A stretch of DNA of 27,082 nt from a virus. Below are positions 15,236-23,608 of this stretch, one piece after another. Both the position numbers and the translations under genes were made by a program. Position 1 is the stretch's first letter. Each line of letters opens with the position of its first letter. The notes beneath the pieces were generated by a model. The model was not told the origin of the DNA. It was given only the letters and a program-made list of their open reading frames with translations, and made no database searches. The stretch spans positions 1 to 27,082 of the IMG/VR virus record IMGVR_UViG_3300005613_000343; one strand, 5' to 3'.

Positions 15236-16165
15236 ATGGCATTTGATGTATCTGCATTAAGTCCTTTCAACAACGAAACCGCTGGTGAGATGTTTGTAAA
15301 GGCAATCATGGAGGGAAGTACGATAGAATACGCTACTGTAAAGGAAGGCGTTAAGTACAAAGAACCCATTAATTTATTCGAAGTTGACCTTGACATCGTA
15401 GATGGTCGTGGTTGTGTAACTGCATTGGCAGGAACTTCATCATTCACTCAACGTGACATCGAAGTATGTCAGCGTTCATCTCACGATGGTTTATGTCTTC
15501 GTGACTTAGATACTAAGTATTTAGGTGTAATGCAACCAGAAGGTTCTTACAACGAATCATTTACTTTGGTACAAGAGTACTCTGAGCAAATCGTAAAAGG
15601 ATTTCAACGTGCAAACGACCAATTCATTTGGGGTGCTACTACTGGTGCTGGTGACTGTGTTGATGGTTTGAAAACTATCATCTCTGGTTCTACTACTGGT
15701 GTAGTTGTTCCTAGCTCAATCACTGGTTCTGCTCCAACTTCAACTACTATCGGTGACAACGTTGATGTAATGATTGAAAACTTGGCAGCTGACGTACAAG
15801 ATAGAGAAGATTTGACTGTATTCATGTCAATCACTAACTTCCGTAAGTACATTACTTGGTTGAGAAATGAAAACAACTATCACTACGACCCAAGTGCAGT
15901 TGAGAATCGTGTAAACTTTATGGCTATGAAGCACCCATTTACACCAAACGTAACTATCGTTGGTACAATTGGTCTTCAAGGTTCTAACCGAATGGTTCTC
16001 GGACCTGCTAAGCACATCGTAGTTGGTACTGACTTATTGTCAGACGTATCTAATTTCCAATTATGGTACGATATCAACGATGATAAGTTGAAACACAGAG
16101 TAGTAACTAAACTTGGTATGAATATTGCTTATCCAGAATTCTGGGTTAGTAACGACCAAGCCTAA
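15236..16165 (+). CDS. Major capsid protein
   Basis: A 309-residue protein placed between a scaffold-like gene and further virion genes. It has no membrane segment or signal peptide. The layout fits an HK97-fold capsid of the Bacteroidetes-phage type: an N-terminal helical part (FNNETAGEMFVKAIMEGSTI), a middle with EQIVKGFQRANDQFIWGATT, then LTVFMSITNFRKYITWLRNEN, and a C-terminus with GPAKHIVVGTDL and PEFWVSND. Codon use and a good ribosome-binding site (AAAGAGG) suit a highly expressed gene. The call rests on position, size and these patterns. Confidence 0.75.
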   Translation: MAFDVSALSPFNNETAGEMFVKAIMEGSTIEYATVKEGVKYKEPINLFEVDLDIVDGRGCVTALAGTSSFTQRDIEVCQRSSHDGLCLRDLDTKYLGVMQPEGSYNESFTLVQEYSEQIVKGFQRANDQFIWGATTGAGDCVDGLKTIISGSTTGVVVPSSITGSAPTSTTIGDNVDVMIENLAADVQDREDLTVFMSITNFRKYITWLRNENNYHYDPSAVENRVNFMAMKHPFTPNVTIVGTIGLQGSNRMVLGPAKHIVVGTDLLSDVSNFQLWYDINDDKLKHRVVTKLGMNIAYPEFWVSNDQA

Positions 16166-16195
16166 TTGTTGAAATTAATAAAAAAAGGATAAGAT

Positions 16196-16747
16196 ATGAG
16201 TACTTGTGATATTACATCAGGATTTACACTAGGTTGTCGTGACAACACTGGTGGATTAAAGAACATCTATATCTTGTCTGGCTCTATTGATTCAACAAGT
16301 GGTACGACTGGTTTGCTTAGTGTAATTAGTGGTTCAGGTAGTTTCTACAAATTTGAATTGACTCGTCAAACAGGTGATTTCACCGAGGCAATCAACTCAA
16401 ACGTAGAAAACGGAACTATTTTCTATGAGCAAACTGTAAACGCACCATTCCATAAGCTTCAGTCCTCAACTCGTAACCAAGTAAGAGTTCTCGCTAAAAA
16501 CCCAGATATCAGAATGATTGTTGAAACAAACAATGGTTCAGAAGATGGTGTTGGCGTTTTCTTCTTATTAGGTCAAACTCGTGGATTGTCACTTAGTGGT
16601 GGACAAGGCCAGACAGGTACTGCTTTTGGTGATTTGAATGGATATACTCTTACCTTTACAGGTCAAGAGCCCGAACCAGCGTCAGAACTTTCGGGTTCTT
16701 CGTTGGCTGGAGTCCTTTCAGGTATCAGCATTAACGGCGGAGTCTAA
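16196..16747 (+). CDS. Major tail tube or head decoration protein
   Basis: A 183-residue beta-rich virion protein directly after the capsid gene. It begins with a Cys-containing stretch (STCDITSGFTLGCRDNTGGL) followed by KNIYILSGSI, a pattern common in the protein after the capsid in Bacteroidetes phages. The end has TGTAFGDLNGYTLTFTGQEPEPAS, which recalls the closing strand of tail tube proteins, and then a Ser/Gly-rich tail. No other major tail protein is evident here, which favours tail tube, though the tail module lies elsewhere. AAAAAAAGGAT precedes the start. Confidence 0.5.
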   Translation: MSTCDITSGFTLGCRDNTGGLKNIYILSGSIDSTSGTTGLLSVISGSGSFYKFELTRQTGDFTEAINSNVENGTIFYEQTVNAPFHKLQSSTRNQVRVLAKNPDIRMIVETNNGSEDGVGVFFLLGQTRGLSLSGGQGQTGTAFGDLNGYTLTFTGQEPEPASELSGSSLAGVLSGISINGGV

Positions 16748-16756
16748 TATTTATAT

Positions 16757-16797
16757 AATAGTATGATGGGGGGGATTATTCCCCCCCTTCTACTATT
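16757..16797 (+). other. G7/C7 RNA hairpin between virion genes
   Basis: Seven G (16768-16774), a six-base loop ATTATT, and seven C (16781-16787), inside an outer stem AATAGTA (16757-16763) with TACTATT (16791-16797). The two stems are joined by a small asymmetric internal loop. No T run follows, so it is not a classical terminator. It is striking in such AT-rich DNA and could protect or process the capsid-gene mRNA. Confidence 0.7.
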
Positions 16798-16812
16798 TAC
16801 TTGGGAAATAAA

Positions 16813-17262
16813 ATGATAAAACTTACACCATCATCATCAAATGTATTTGCTTTTCAACCCACAGCTTCATTCGCTGATGGGTCTTCGTTTGTATATAAGT
16901 TTACGGATGTATTTTCTCAAGAAGAATTTGAAGGAGTTGCAACTGGCTCCAAATATGGTAATTGGATAGAATTACCAATAACACTTTCAACATCATCGAT
17001 TGTTAGTGTAAACACTTCTACACTTCCTCTTGGTGGAGGAACTTATGAATTAAAGGTTTATAAGGGTGTTGGAGGAGATGCGATTTGGAGTACCGAATCA
17101 AGAAAATGGAGTTTGATATCAGACACATGGTCAACGATAGAAAGCATATCATCTTCAGGAAACGCAATATGGACCTCAAGAGCGTGGGTTTCGGAGAGTA
17201 TTGATAGAATGAACTATTCTTCTACTAATGAAAACGCAGCTTATGTGGTGTATCAAGGATAA
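16813..17262 (+). CDS. Small virion protein, beta-rich
   Basis: A 149-residue protein, Ser/Thr-rich and mostly beta. It contains repeated Ig-like strand patterns (GGGTYELKVYKG, then WSTESRKWSLI). No family is named with confidence. It lies between the tube/decoration protein and the portal, and its stop overlaps the portal ATG (TAATG), so it belongs to the head operon; a virion-surface or neck part is likely. ATG 16813 is chosen over an upstream in-frame TTG at 16801, which lacks a ribosome-binding site. Confidence 0.5.
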   Translation: MIKLTPSSSNVFAFQPTASFADGSSFVYKFTDVFSQEEFEGVATGSKYGNWIELPITLSTSSIVSVNTSTLPLGGGTYELKVYKGVGGDAIWSTESRKWSLISDTWSTIESISSSGNAIWTSRAWVSESIDRMNYSSTNENAAYVVYQG

Positions 17263-18461
17263 TGGATATGGAAAAAAATAAACATAAGTTTTCAATAATT
17301 CCAAAATATGGGGAATACTATTACCCTGATGGGATGATGTTTGAAGACGATAAGGGAGACATAGTTTACTTTGGTGGTGACAATAAATTTCCACAACTCC
17401 TTATAGAATTATACCACAAGTCTTCAGTTCACTCTACTTGTGTAAATGCTAAACACCAAGCAGTAATAGGTCAAGGTCTTACAGGTCTTGACGAATCTAT
17501 TTTAGAGACTGCAAATAAAGAAGGTGAAACTTGGAATGACATTTTCAACAAAGTAGCTTTAGACCGAGTTCTTTACGGAGGATTTGCTTTAGAGGTAATT
17601 TGGTCTAATGACAGAACAAGAATAGCTGAAGTATACCATCTTGATTATTCATATGTAAGGGCACATAAATGTGACCATAGAGGGAATGTACCTGGTTATT
17701 ACGTTTGGAATGGCTGGGGTAAGAACAAATCAATAGTTCCCTATAAAAAAGATATTCCCTATCTACCAAAATTTTCAAAGGTAGATAGAACATCACCATC
17801 TCAAGTATTTTATTTCAAACCATATTCTTCAGGTTTGGATTATTACCCATTACCAGATTATATGGGTTCATTAAAGACTATTGAGTTGGATGTACAAGTG
17901 GATAACTTCCACACTAACAACTTAAAGAATGGACTTGCACCATCTCTTGCTATCACAACATTTACTGATGCTAATGATGAAGATAGAGAAGCAATCGAAA
18001 GAATGTTGAGACAGGCATACGCAGGAACTGATAACGCAGGTTCATTGATGTACATGGATGTAGCAAATAAAGACCAAGCACCAATAATCACACCGATTCC
18101 ACAAAATGGTGCTGATGGTTACTATACAACTGTAAATGATATGGTAACTCAGAAGATTCTAACAGGACATAGAATTACATCCCCTATGTTGTTAGGTATC
18201 AAAACTGAGGGTCAATTGGGTGGTAGAACTGAATTACTTGACGCCTACCAACACTTCTTGACTACTGTGATATATCCTATGCAGTCAGACATTTTAAAGA
18301 CGTTTGAGAGTATTTTTAAAATTAATGGAGTTGACACAACTCTTGGTATTCAACAAATCCAACTATTTGAAGATGGTGAACAAATTGATGTGGTGACATC
18401 AGTTGAGTCGGATGTAGCAGAATCAGATGTATTGGAAGCTAAAGTAGAGGGAGTAGAATAA
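17262..18461 (+). CDS. Portal protein
   Basis: A 399-residue portal protein, the ring at the capsid vertex through which DNA passes. Typical portal features: FPQLLIELYHKSSVHSTCVN near residues 43-62, then GFALEVIW (about 107-114), an interior SPSQVFYFKPY, LAPSLAITTF, and a C-terminal region GHRITSPMLLGIKTEGQLGG (about 307-326), characteristic of PBSX-like and Bacteroidetes portals. The C-terminus is acidic. It sits after the capsid genes and is joined by TAATG overlaps to genes on both sides. The reversed order, capsid before portal, is unusual. Confidence 0.8.
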   Translation: MDMEKNKHKFSIIPKYGEYYYPDGMMFEDDKGDIVYFGGDNKFPQLLIELYHKSSVHSTCVNAKHQAVIGQGLTGLDESILETANKEGETWNDIFNKVALDRVLYGGFALEVIWSNDRTRIAEVYHLDYSYVRAHKCDHRGNVPGYYVWNGWGKNKSIVPYKKDIPYLPKFSKVDRTSPSQVFYFKPYSSGLDYYPLPDYMGSLKTIELDVQVDNFHTNNLKNGLAPSLAITTFTDANDEDREAIERMLRQAYAGTDNAGSLMYMDVANKDQAPIITPIPQNGADGYYTTVNDMVTQKILTGHRITSPMLLGIKTEGQLGGRTELLDAYQHFLTTVIYPMQSDILKTFESIFKINGVDTTLGIQQIQLFEDGEQIDVVTSVESDVAESDVLEAKVEGVE

Positions 18462-19039
18462 TGACGACTACACTTTTCATATCAGAAAACAAGTTGAAAA
18501 ACTTCTCTGATTTAAATAACGGCCTCGACCCAGACTTGTTGAAAAACGCAGTTCGTGAAGGTCAAGACATTCATATTCAAAGAATGTTGGGTAACAAGTT
18601 ATACCTTGAGATGATTGATAGAGTCAACAACTCAAATGTAACAGGCAACTATCTAATCCTAATGGGTTATATACAAGATGCATTGTTATATTGGGCTTAC
18701 TACGAAGCTCTCGAATCAATTTGGTTGAGACCAAGAAACAATGGATTGTTAATTCCACAAGGTGGTGCAGAAGCAACTGCTGCTGATACTGCTATTTACG
18801 ATAAAAAAAGACAATCAGTAAAAAATAAAGCTGAATGGTATGGTGAAAGAATGGTTGGTTATCTAATTGATAATGAGACACTCTTTCCTGAGTTTGGTAC
18901 TGAGACTGGTATGGAGATAGTTCCTGACCAAAGTAGTCAGTTTAAATCACCATTCGTTACAAGAAGTGGGTATGTTGACCAAATGGAAAAACTTGGTGTT
19001 AAAGTTATTGACTCACGATATAAATATTTACCACAATAA
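18461..19039 (+). CDS. Head-tail connector protein
   Basis: A 192-residue mainly helical protein. The N-terminus (LFISENKLKNFSDLN) and IQRMLGNKLYLEMIDRV match connector-type proteins that follow the portal in Bacteroidetes phages. The rest has YLILMGYIQDALLYWAYYEAL and AIYDKKRQSVKNKAEWYGERM. Such proteins form the ring beneath the portal. The gene starts at a TAATG overlap with the portal stop and closes the head module; the next gene is a fibre. Confidence 0.65.
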   Translation: MTTTLFISENKLKNFSDLNNGLDPDLLKNAVREGQDIHIQRMLGNKLYLEMIDRVNNSNVTGNYLILMGYIQDALLYWAYYEALESIWLRPRNNGLLIPQGGAEATAADTAIYDKKRQSVKNKAEWYGERMVGYLIDNETLFPEFGTETGMEIVPDQSSQFKSPFVTRSGYVDQMEKLGVKVIDSRYKYLPQ

Positions 19040-19050
19040 GAGGATACACG

Positions 19051-21285
19051 ATGGGATTTAATTTAACAAACGAAAGAATACAAGACACCTACGAACAACT
19101 ATTACAAATTAGTGGGTCTACTATTGTGGATGGGACAGGGAGTGTTGCTCCTATTCTTATTACATCTGCATCATACGCAGTAACTGCTTCATTCGCATTG
19201 AATGCTGGTGATATAGATACATCATCTCTTACTCCATTAACAACGTTCAATGCATATACAAGTTCTAATGATAGTAGAGTTGATTCATTAACAGCTGCTA
19301 CATCATCTTATTTAACCTCAGCTGATATTGCTGGTAAGTTAGATACAAGTACATTCAATTCTTATACGTCATCTAATGATAGTAAGGTTGATGCTTTGAT
19401 TGCGGCTACCTCATCGTATTTAACATCACTTCCAAGTGGTGTAATTAGTTCATCGGCTCAGATTGCTGACGATATTAGTGGTTCATTTACTTCTACTTCA
19501 GCATCTCTTGCGGCTGATATTGCTACAAATAAAGGTAACATCTCTACACAAACATCTCGTGTAGATAGTTTAGTATCAGCAACATCCTCTTACGCAGTCA
19601 AAGTAGAGAACAATACATTTAGTGGTTTACAAACCTTCAATAATATTGCAGTCAATGGAACTGCAAGTATTGGTTACTTACAATCAGTAACTGGTTCTGC
19701 TAAAGTAATCGGTGATGCTTACATCATTCTAAACAACGATACACCTGCTCAAAGATATGCTGGTGTAAAAGTATTTGATAGTGGTTCTACTAACAACAGT
19801 GCATCATTTGAGTTTGATGGACAAACAAACGATTGGTTCTACGAATACACCGATGATGGTGGTGCAACCGAAGAGTTTGGTGTTGTGATGTTCGGACCTG
19901 GATACAATACAAGAGGTTCTCACGTATATCCATCAAACAATACAATACTAAAAGGAACTGGTGACCACCACATTGTAGACTCAATTATCACCGATGATGG
20001 TTCAACAGTAACAGTAGGTGGTGATATAGAAGGTAATGTAGTAACGGCAAATACTTATTTTGCTGGTGATTTGATAGGAACTGCAAGTCTTGCTAGTACA
20101 GCATCATACGCATTGAATGCAACGCCGCCCGGACTTGTAAGTGGTACTGGTACTGATTCTATACAATCATCTGCTGACCTCACTACTACACCAGCAACTG
20201 CAAGTAATCTTGAAAGTATCGCTATTGGTGATGGTGCAAGTGCTACTGGAGAGTATTCTATATCAATAGGTTCTGACTCAACTGCTACTGGTAATGAATC
20301 TATTTCCATTGGTAAAACCTCAGGCCGTGGTGTTGGTCCAGACTTTCGTTCAATAGCTATTGGTTCGGATGTCTATGCAAATGGTAGTTATTCAGTTATA
20401 ATTGGTAGTAGTACTGAAACTGAAGCTAATTATACGACTATTATAGGTTATGACGCTGCAGGTGGGGGTAACGAAGGTTCAACAGCATTAGGTTATCAAG
20501 CATTATCTCGTGGTCAAAATTCAACAGCAGTTGGTGCATCATCCCGTGCAGATGGTCAACAAGCTATTGCTATTGGTTATAGTAATATTGCAGATTATAC
20601 TAATAATATTATCATTGGTAATAGTATTAATGCTACTGATAATAACGAAATCAACATTGGTAATAAGTTTAAATACGATGGAACGTCAGAGGTAAGACTT
20701 GAAGGTAACGTTAGCACAAGTGGTTCAATCGTAGTAAGTGGTTCTATCACATTAGGTTCAGAAGACATTGTAAACGTATCAAGTGGTTCTGCTACTGGTT
20801 CGTTGATAGATAACATCCACCCAGCAATCGCAAGTGGCTCTACTGCAATCAAACACATTGTAACTTTAACTCAAGACCAATATACTTCTTTGAGTGGTAG
20901 TGGTAATGTTAATGATGATACTTACTATATTGTAACTGATGGTACTGCAACTGTATGGAATAATAATCTACAAGTAAATGGTCAGATAAATACACCAATA
21001 TTTGCTGGTTCTATTGCATCATCTACCTCATCAATTGATTTCGATGGTGGTAACTTTGCGACATTGAATTGTGCTAGTTCAACTTTCTTGGCAAACCCAT
21101 CAAGTTTGAAGAGTGGTACTACATATACTATCATCATCACAAATGGTGCAAACATTAGTGGTTATGGAACTTCTTGGAAGTTTGCAGGTGGTACTGAACC
21201 AACACTTTCAGCAAATACTGATGTCTTGACTTGTGTAAGTGATGGTACTTCATTGTACGCTACTGCACTTGCTGACTTCTCATAA
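19051..21285 (+). CDS. Tail fibre with YadA-like head repeats
   Basis: A 744-residue fibre. Residues 38-50 and 344-357 carry SASYAVTASFALNA-type repeats typical of marine phage fibres. About 65-180 is a repeated segment (FNAYTSSNDSRVDSL, again FNSYTSSNDSKVDAL) alternating with SSYL, probably a trimeric coil. LPSGVISSSAQI at 127-138 is another marine-phage hallmark. About 388-540 is a run of YadA-head-like repeats (SIAIGDGASATGEYS, SISIGSDSTATGNES, TALGYQALSRG). The last ~90 residues look like a beta tip domain. It is likely to trimerise and bind the host surface. GAGG precedes the ATG, which comes 11 bases after the connector stop. Confidence 0.75.
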   Translation: MGFNLTNERIQDTYEQLLQISGSTIVDGTGSVAPILITSASYAVTASFALNAGDIDTSSLTPLTTFNAYTSSNDSRVDSLTAATSSYLTSADIAGKLDTSTFNSYTSSNDSKVDALIAATSSYLTSLPSGVISSSAQIADDISGSFTSTSASLAADIATNKGNISTQTSRVDSLVSATSSYAVKVENNTFSGLQTFNNIAVNGTASIGYLQSVTGSAKVIGDAYIILNNDTPAQRYAGVKVFDSGSTNNSASFEFDGQTNDWFYEYTDDGGATEEFGVVMFGPGYNTRGSHVYPSNNTILKGTGDHHIVDSIITDDGSTVTVGGDIEGNVVTANTYFAGDLIGTASLASTASYALNATPPGLVSGTGTDSIQSSADLTTTPATASNLESIAIGDGASATGEYSISIGSDSTATGNESISIGKTSGRGVGPDFRSIAIGSDVYANGSYSVIIGSSTETEANYTTIIGYDAAGGGNEGSTALGYQALSRGQNSTAVGASSRADGQQAIAIGYSNIADYTNNIIIGNSINATDNNEINIGNKFKYDGTSEVRLEGNVSTSGSIVVSGSITLGSEDIVNVSSGSATGSLIDNIHPAIASGSTAIKHIVTLTQDQYTSLSGSGNVNDDTYYIVTDGTATVWNNNLQVNGQINTPIFAGSIASSTSSIDFDGGNFATLNCASSTFLANPSSLKSGTTYTIIITNGANISGYGTSWKFAGGTEPTLSANTDVLTCVSDGTSLYATALADFS

Positions 21286-21299
21286 ATAAAAGGATAGAT

Positions 21300-21917
21300 A
21301 TGGCTACATTTTATAAAGGAACTACACCCATACTTAACCCAGCTAAAATAGGTGGTGAAGCGCCTGTAAGGGTTTATCAAGGAGGAGCTGCATTAGGAAA
21401 TGTTCCTAAAGTGGGTGATGATGTTGGATATGGTTATATCTATAAAGTCGATGATAATGGTCAGGCCATGGTTGTATCAAACGAAGATTATACGGGTTCT
21501 TTATCATCTCCATATCTTTTTCAATGGTCCAATGGTTTTTGTTCAATAAGTCCAGCAGAATCCTTAACCGATGGTAGACAAAATATGTATAACTTGTGGT
21601 ATAATTCAACTGGAGGTTGTCTATTCCAATTAGGTTATGATGTATATGAAAATTTGTATATAACTGGCTCTTTGTGGGGTGGGGAAGGTGGATGGTACAT
21701 CCCTGCTGAAAATGAGTTAGAAGAAGTATATAATAGTGGTGTATTGTTTTCTGGAAGATATACTTCAGGAGATGGTGGATATTATTTTTCATCAACAGGT
21801 GATTTAGGTATTGGGGCAAATCCTTATGGTAGAATGCTATCATTCAATACAGGGGTTTGGGCTAATAGTAGTGAGTCTGACCCTGATGCAAGATGTAGAT
21901 TGATAAGGAGACTTTGA
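21300..21917 (+). CDS. C-type-lectin-like (DUF1566-type) adhesin
   Basis: A 205-residue protein whose C-terminal half fits a DUF1566/Lcl-type C-type-lectin fold: GWYIPAENELEEVY (about 137-150), then YYFSSTGD and a closing ARCRLIRR. The N-terminal 40 residues (ATFYKGTTPILNPAKIG) look like a short virion-attachment peptide. This fold is used by phage receptor-binding proteins and by targets of diversity-generating retroelements. No reverse transcriptase or template repeat is seen here, so plain host binding is the better reading. It lies between the fibre and the holin candidate. Confidence 0.6.
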   Translation: MATFYKGTTPILNPAKIGGEAPVRVYQGGAALGNVPKVGDDVGYGYIYKVDDNGQAMVVSNEDYTGSLSSPYLFQWSNGFCSISPAESLTDGRQNMYNLWYNSTGGCLFQLGYDVYENLYITGSLWGGEGGWYIPAENELEEVYNSGVLFSGRYTSGDGGYYFSSTGDLGIGANPYGRMLSFNTGVWANSSESDPDARCRLIRRL

Positions 21918-21918
21918 T

Positions 21919-22077
21919 ATGGAAATAAAAGATACTGTCGCTAACGCAACAACAATGGGTGGTATATTCGCATACTTGATGCAGATTCAAGGTGAATTAA
22001 CTGTTTTACTTTTACTTACAGGTTTACTATTGAATCTAACTCGTTTAGTCGATTGGTTTAGAAAGAAAAAAGGATAA
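21919..22077 (+). CDS. Small membrane protein, holin candidate
   Basis: A 52-residue protein. Residues about 26-45 (LTVLLLLTGLLLNLTRLV) are a strong membrane helix. A weaker hydrophobic segment lies at 11-22 (TTMGGIFAYLMQ). The tail DWFRKKKG is very basic, as in many holins. It starts one base after the lectin-like gene stop and ends three bases before the LamG gene. A holin is the best guess from size and layout. No endolysin is recognised next to it, which weakens the case. Confidence 0.55.
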   Translation: MEIKDTVANATTMGGIFAYLMQIQGELTVLLLLTGLLLNLTRLVDWFRKKKG

Positions 22078-22080
22078 GAT

Positions 22081-22791
22081 ATGTTTACACCAATAGGATT
22101 TTATGCAGCAGCAGCAGGTGGTGGAATAGTCACCGATAACCTACAACAATGGTTACAAGTGGAGACAGGAACTGAAGGTGGTACACTTGGTGATAGTAGT
22201 GGTAATGGTAACAATGCTACTAAATATGGTGGTAGTGATATTCTTTACGATACCGTGAATAAATGGTGGGATATAACTGCTGATGATACTGATGACCGTA
22301 TAGATAGTGAATATCAACCTGCTAACTGGCTTGGGTCTTGGACTATCGAGTGTTGGATAAATATGACATCACTTGAAGGTGGTGCATGTTCAATCGTTGG
22401 TAATAGAGAGACTGCAGGTACGAACTTTTGGATTCTTGCTGCTAACGAAGGTAATGGTAAGATTGAGATTTATTGGATTGGTGGTGGTGAAACTGCTATA
22501 TCACCAACTCCAGCATCTTCTTACTTTGACTCACAATGGCATCACGTTGTAGCAACTCACGATGGTTCTACTATGAAATTATATGTTGACAAAACTGAAG
22601 TAGGTAGTGCATCGACATCGGGTCGTACAGCACCAACGAATGGAAACAATCTAAGTCTAATGGGTAGGTATATAACTAATAGATGGTGGGATGATGCCCT
22701 ATTCGGTTCTTATAGACTTTACTCATCAGATATCGGTTCTGCAGGTATTACACAAAACTACGATGCAGAGAAATCACATTATGGTTTATAA
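22081..22791 (+). CDS. LamG/concanavalin-like lectin protein
   Basis: A 236-residue protein with a LamG-type sugar-binding fold over residues about 17-230. The opening is LQQWLQVETG with DSSGNGNNATKYGG, then WTIECWINM, SQWHHVVATHDGSTMKLYVD and LSLMGRYIT, and a final FGSYRLYSSDI. Such domains decorate virions of marine phages and bind polysaccharide. The N-terminus (MFTPIGFYAAAAGGG) is short and not a signal peptide, so the protein is probably part of the particle. Last gene before the bidirectional terminators. AAAAAGGAT precedes the start. Confidence 0.7.
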   Translation: MFTPIGFYAAAAGGGIVTDNLQQWLQVETGTEGGTLGDSSGNGNNATKYGGSDILYDTVNKWWDITADDTDDRIDSEYQPANWLGSWTIECWINMTSLEGGACSIVGNRETAGTNFWILAANEGNGKIEIYWIGGGETAISPTPASSYFDSQWHHVVATHDGSTMKLYVDKTEVGSASTSGRTAPTNGNNLSLMGRYITNRWWDDALFGSYRLYSSDIGSAGITQNYDAEKSHYGL

Positions 22792-22847
22792 CCAACATTA
22801 GATTTTAGTTAAACTCCCACCTGAAAGATGGTGTCTATATATAAATG

Positions 22848-22872
22848 AGGGGCTTCGTGCCCCTTTTCTTTT
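22848..22872 (+). terminator. Terminator after the fibre/lectin genes
   Basis: AGGGGC (22848-22853) pairs with GCCCCT (22859-22864) over a TTCGT loop and is followed by TTTTCTTTT. It ends + strand transcription after the LamG gene. Confidence 0.8.
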
Positions 22873-22881
22873 GCGCAAAAA

Positions 22882-22927
22882 GAAACCCCTAACTAAGATG
22901 AACACAACTTCGGAAGTTAGGGGTTTC
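22882..22927 (-). terminator. 13-bp inverted repeat, terminator for the minus strand
   Basis: GAAACCCCTAACT (22882-22894) is a perfect inverted repeat of AGTTAGGGGTTTC (22915-22927). On the + strand no T run follows, but on the - strand the hairpin is followed by TTTTT (from AAAAA at 22877-22881). It would therefore stop leftward transcripts, although no leftward gene is seen. Confidence 0.55.
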
Positions 22928-23089
22928 AGAATCCAAAAGTAAAATTTAGGAGATACAAATAGGTGGCTTAATTCCCAATTGAATCTTCTACTATATTATA
23001 TGTCAGAAAAAAAAGTTGGTCTAATTTATCGTTTATTTCGGTTTTTACATATTTATATGTATAACCCAAAGTAAAAATAAGGAGACAAA
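22928..23089 (+). other. Gap before the sigma-like gene
   Basis: Together with the terminators this makes a 298-base gene-free stretch. It contains the palindrome ACATAT-TT-ATATGT at 23047-23060, TATATTATATGTC near 22991-23003, and AAGGAG (23079-23084) as ribosome-binding site. No clear TAnnTTTG promoter is visible, though one should exist for the sigma-like gene, as the terminators lie upstream. Confidence 0.45.
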
Positions 23090-23095
23090 TTGGAC

Positions 23096-23608
23096 ATGAA
23101 TTCATACCTACAAGAGAATTGGAAGCAAATCCGTAAAAAAGTTCAAGCAGTAACAAGAGGGCATCAGAATACTGATGACTTACTAAGTGACTTAGTGATG
23201 GTTTTATTAGAGAAACCTAAAGAATATCAAATGAGCTTATTAGAAAACAATAAGGTCCACCATTGGTTCACCTCATCAGCTCAACTACAATTTAAATCTA
23301 AAACATCGCCATTTTGGTACAAGTATAAGAAGTTTCAATCTGATACTACTGAGATTAAAGATTGGTTAATTTACTATGATGAAGAGCAAGAAGATGTTAA
23401 GGAAGAAATCATTGAATTTATCAAGAAAGAGTTAGACCTATATAATATATATGAGAGGACACTTGCTATCGAGCATATTCTTGGTGGGCAATCTTATTCA
23501 GAGATTGGTAGAGAATATGGTATCAATCGTAGATACATAAGTGAAACAGTAACTCCTGTCAAAGAAGAAATATTTAATAAAGTGAGGTCAAAATGGAAGA
23601 ATTTTTAG
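23096..23608 (+). CDS. Sigma-factor-like transcription regulator
   Basis: A 170-residue protein resembling small sigma-70-type factors. Residues about 15-60 (NTDDLLSDLVMVLLEKP) fit the region-2 helices that bind core polymerase and the -10 box. Residues about 120-165 (ERTLAIEHILGGQSYSEIG, then REYGINRRYISETV) fit a region-4 helix-turn-helix. The acidic middle links them. It is the likely switch to late genes. An in-frame TTG at 23090 sits closer to AAGGAG (5 bases) than the ATG at 23096 (11 bases), so the start is uncertain by two residues. It heads the packaging operon and overlaps the next gene by 16 bases. Confidence 0.65.
   Translation: MNSYLQENWKQIRKKVQAVTRGHQNTDDLLSDLVMVLLEKPKEYQMSLLENNKVHHWFTSSAQLQFKSKTSPFWYKYKKFQSDTTEIKDWLIYYDEEQEDVKEEIIEFIKKELDLYNIYERTLAIEHILGGQSYSEIGREYGINRRYISETVTPVKEEIFNKVRSKWKNF

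Noticed and set aside
19051-20110. Tandem DNA repeats in the fibre gene as a mobile or phase-variable element
   Set aside because: The repeats follow protein motifs (SASYA, SNDS.VD.L) and differ at many bases, so they reflect fibre structure and not a recent tandem array.
21300-21917. Target gene of a diversity-generating retroelement
   Set aside because: The fold type fits, but there is no reverse transcriptase gene and no second near-copy of the C-terminal coding sequence in the window.
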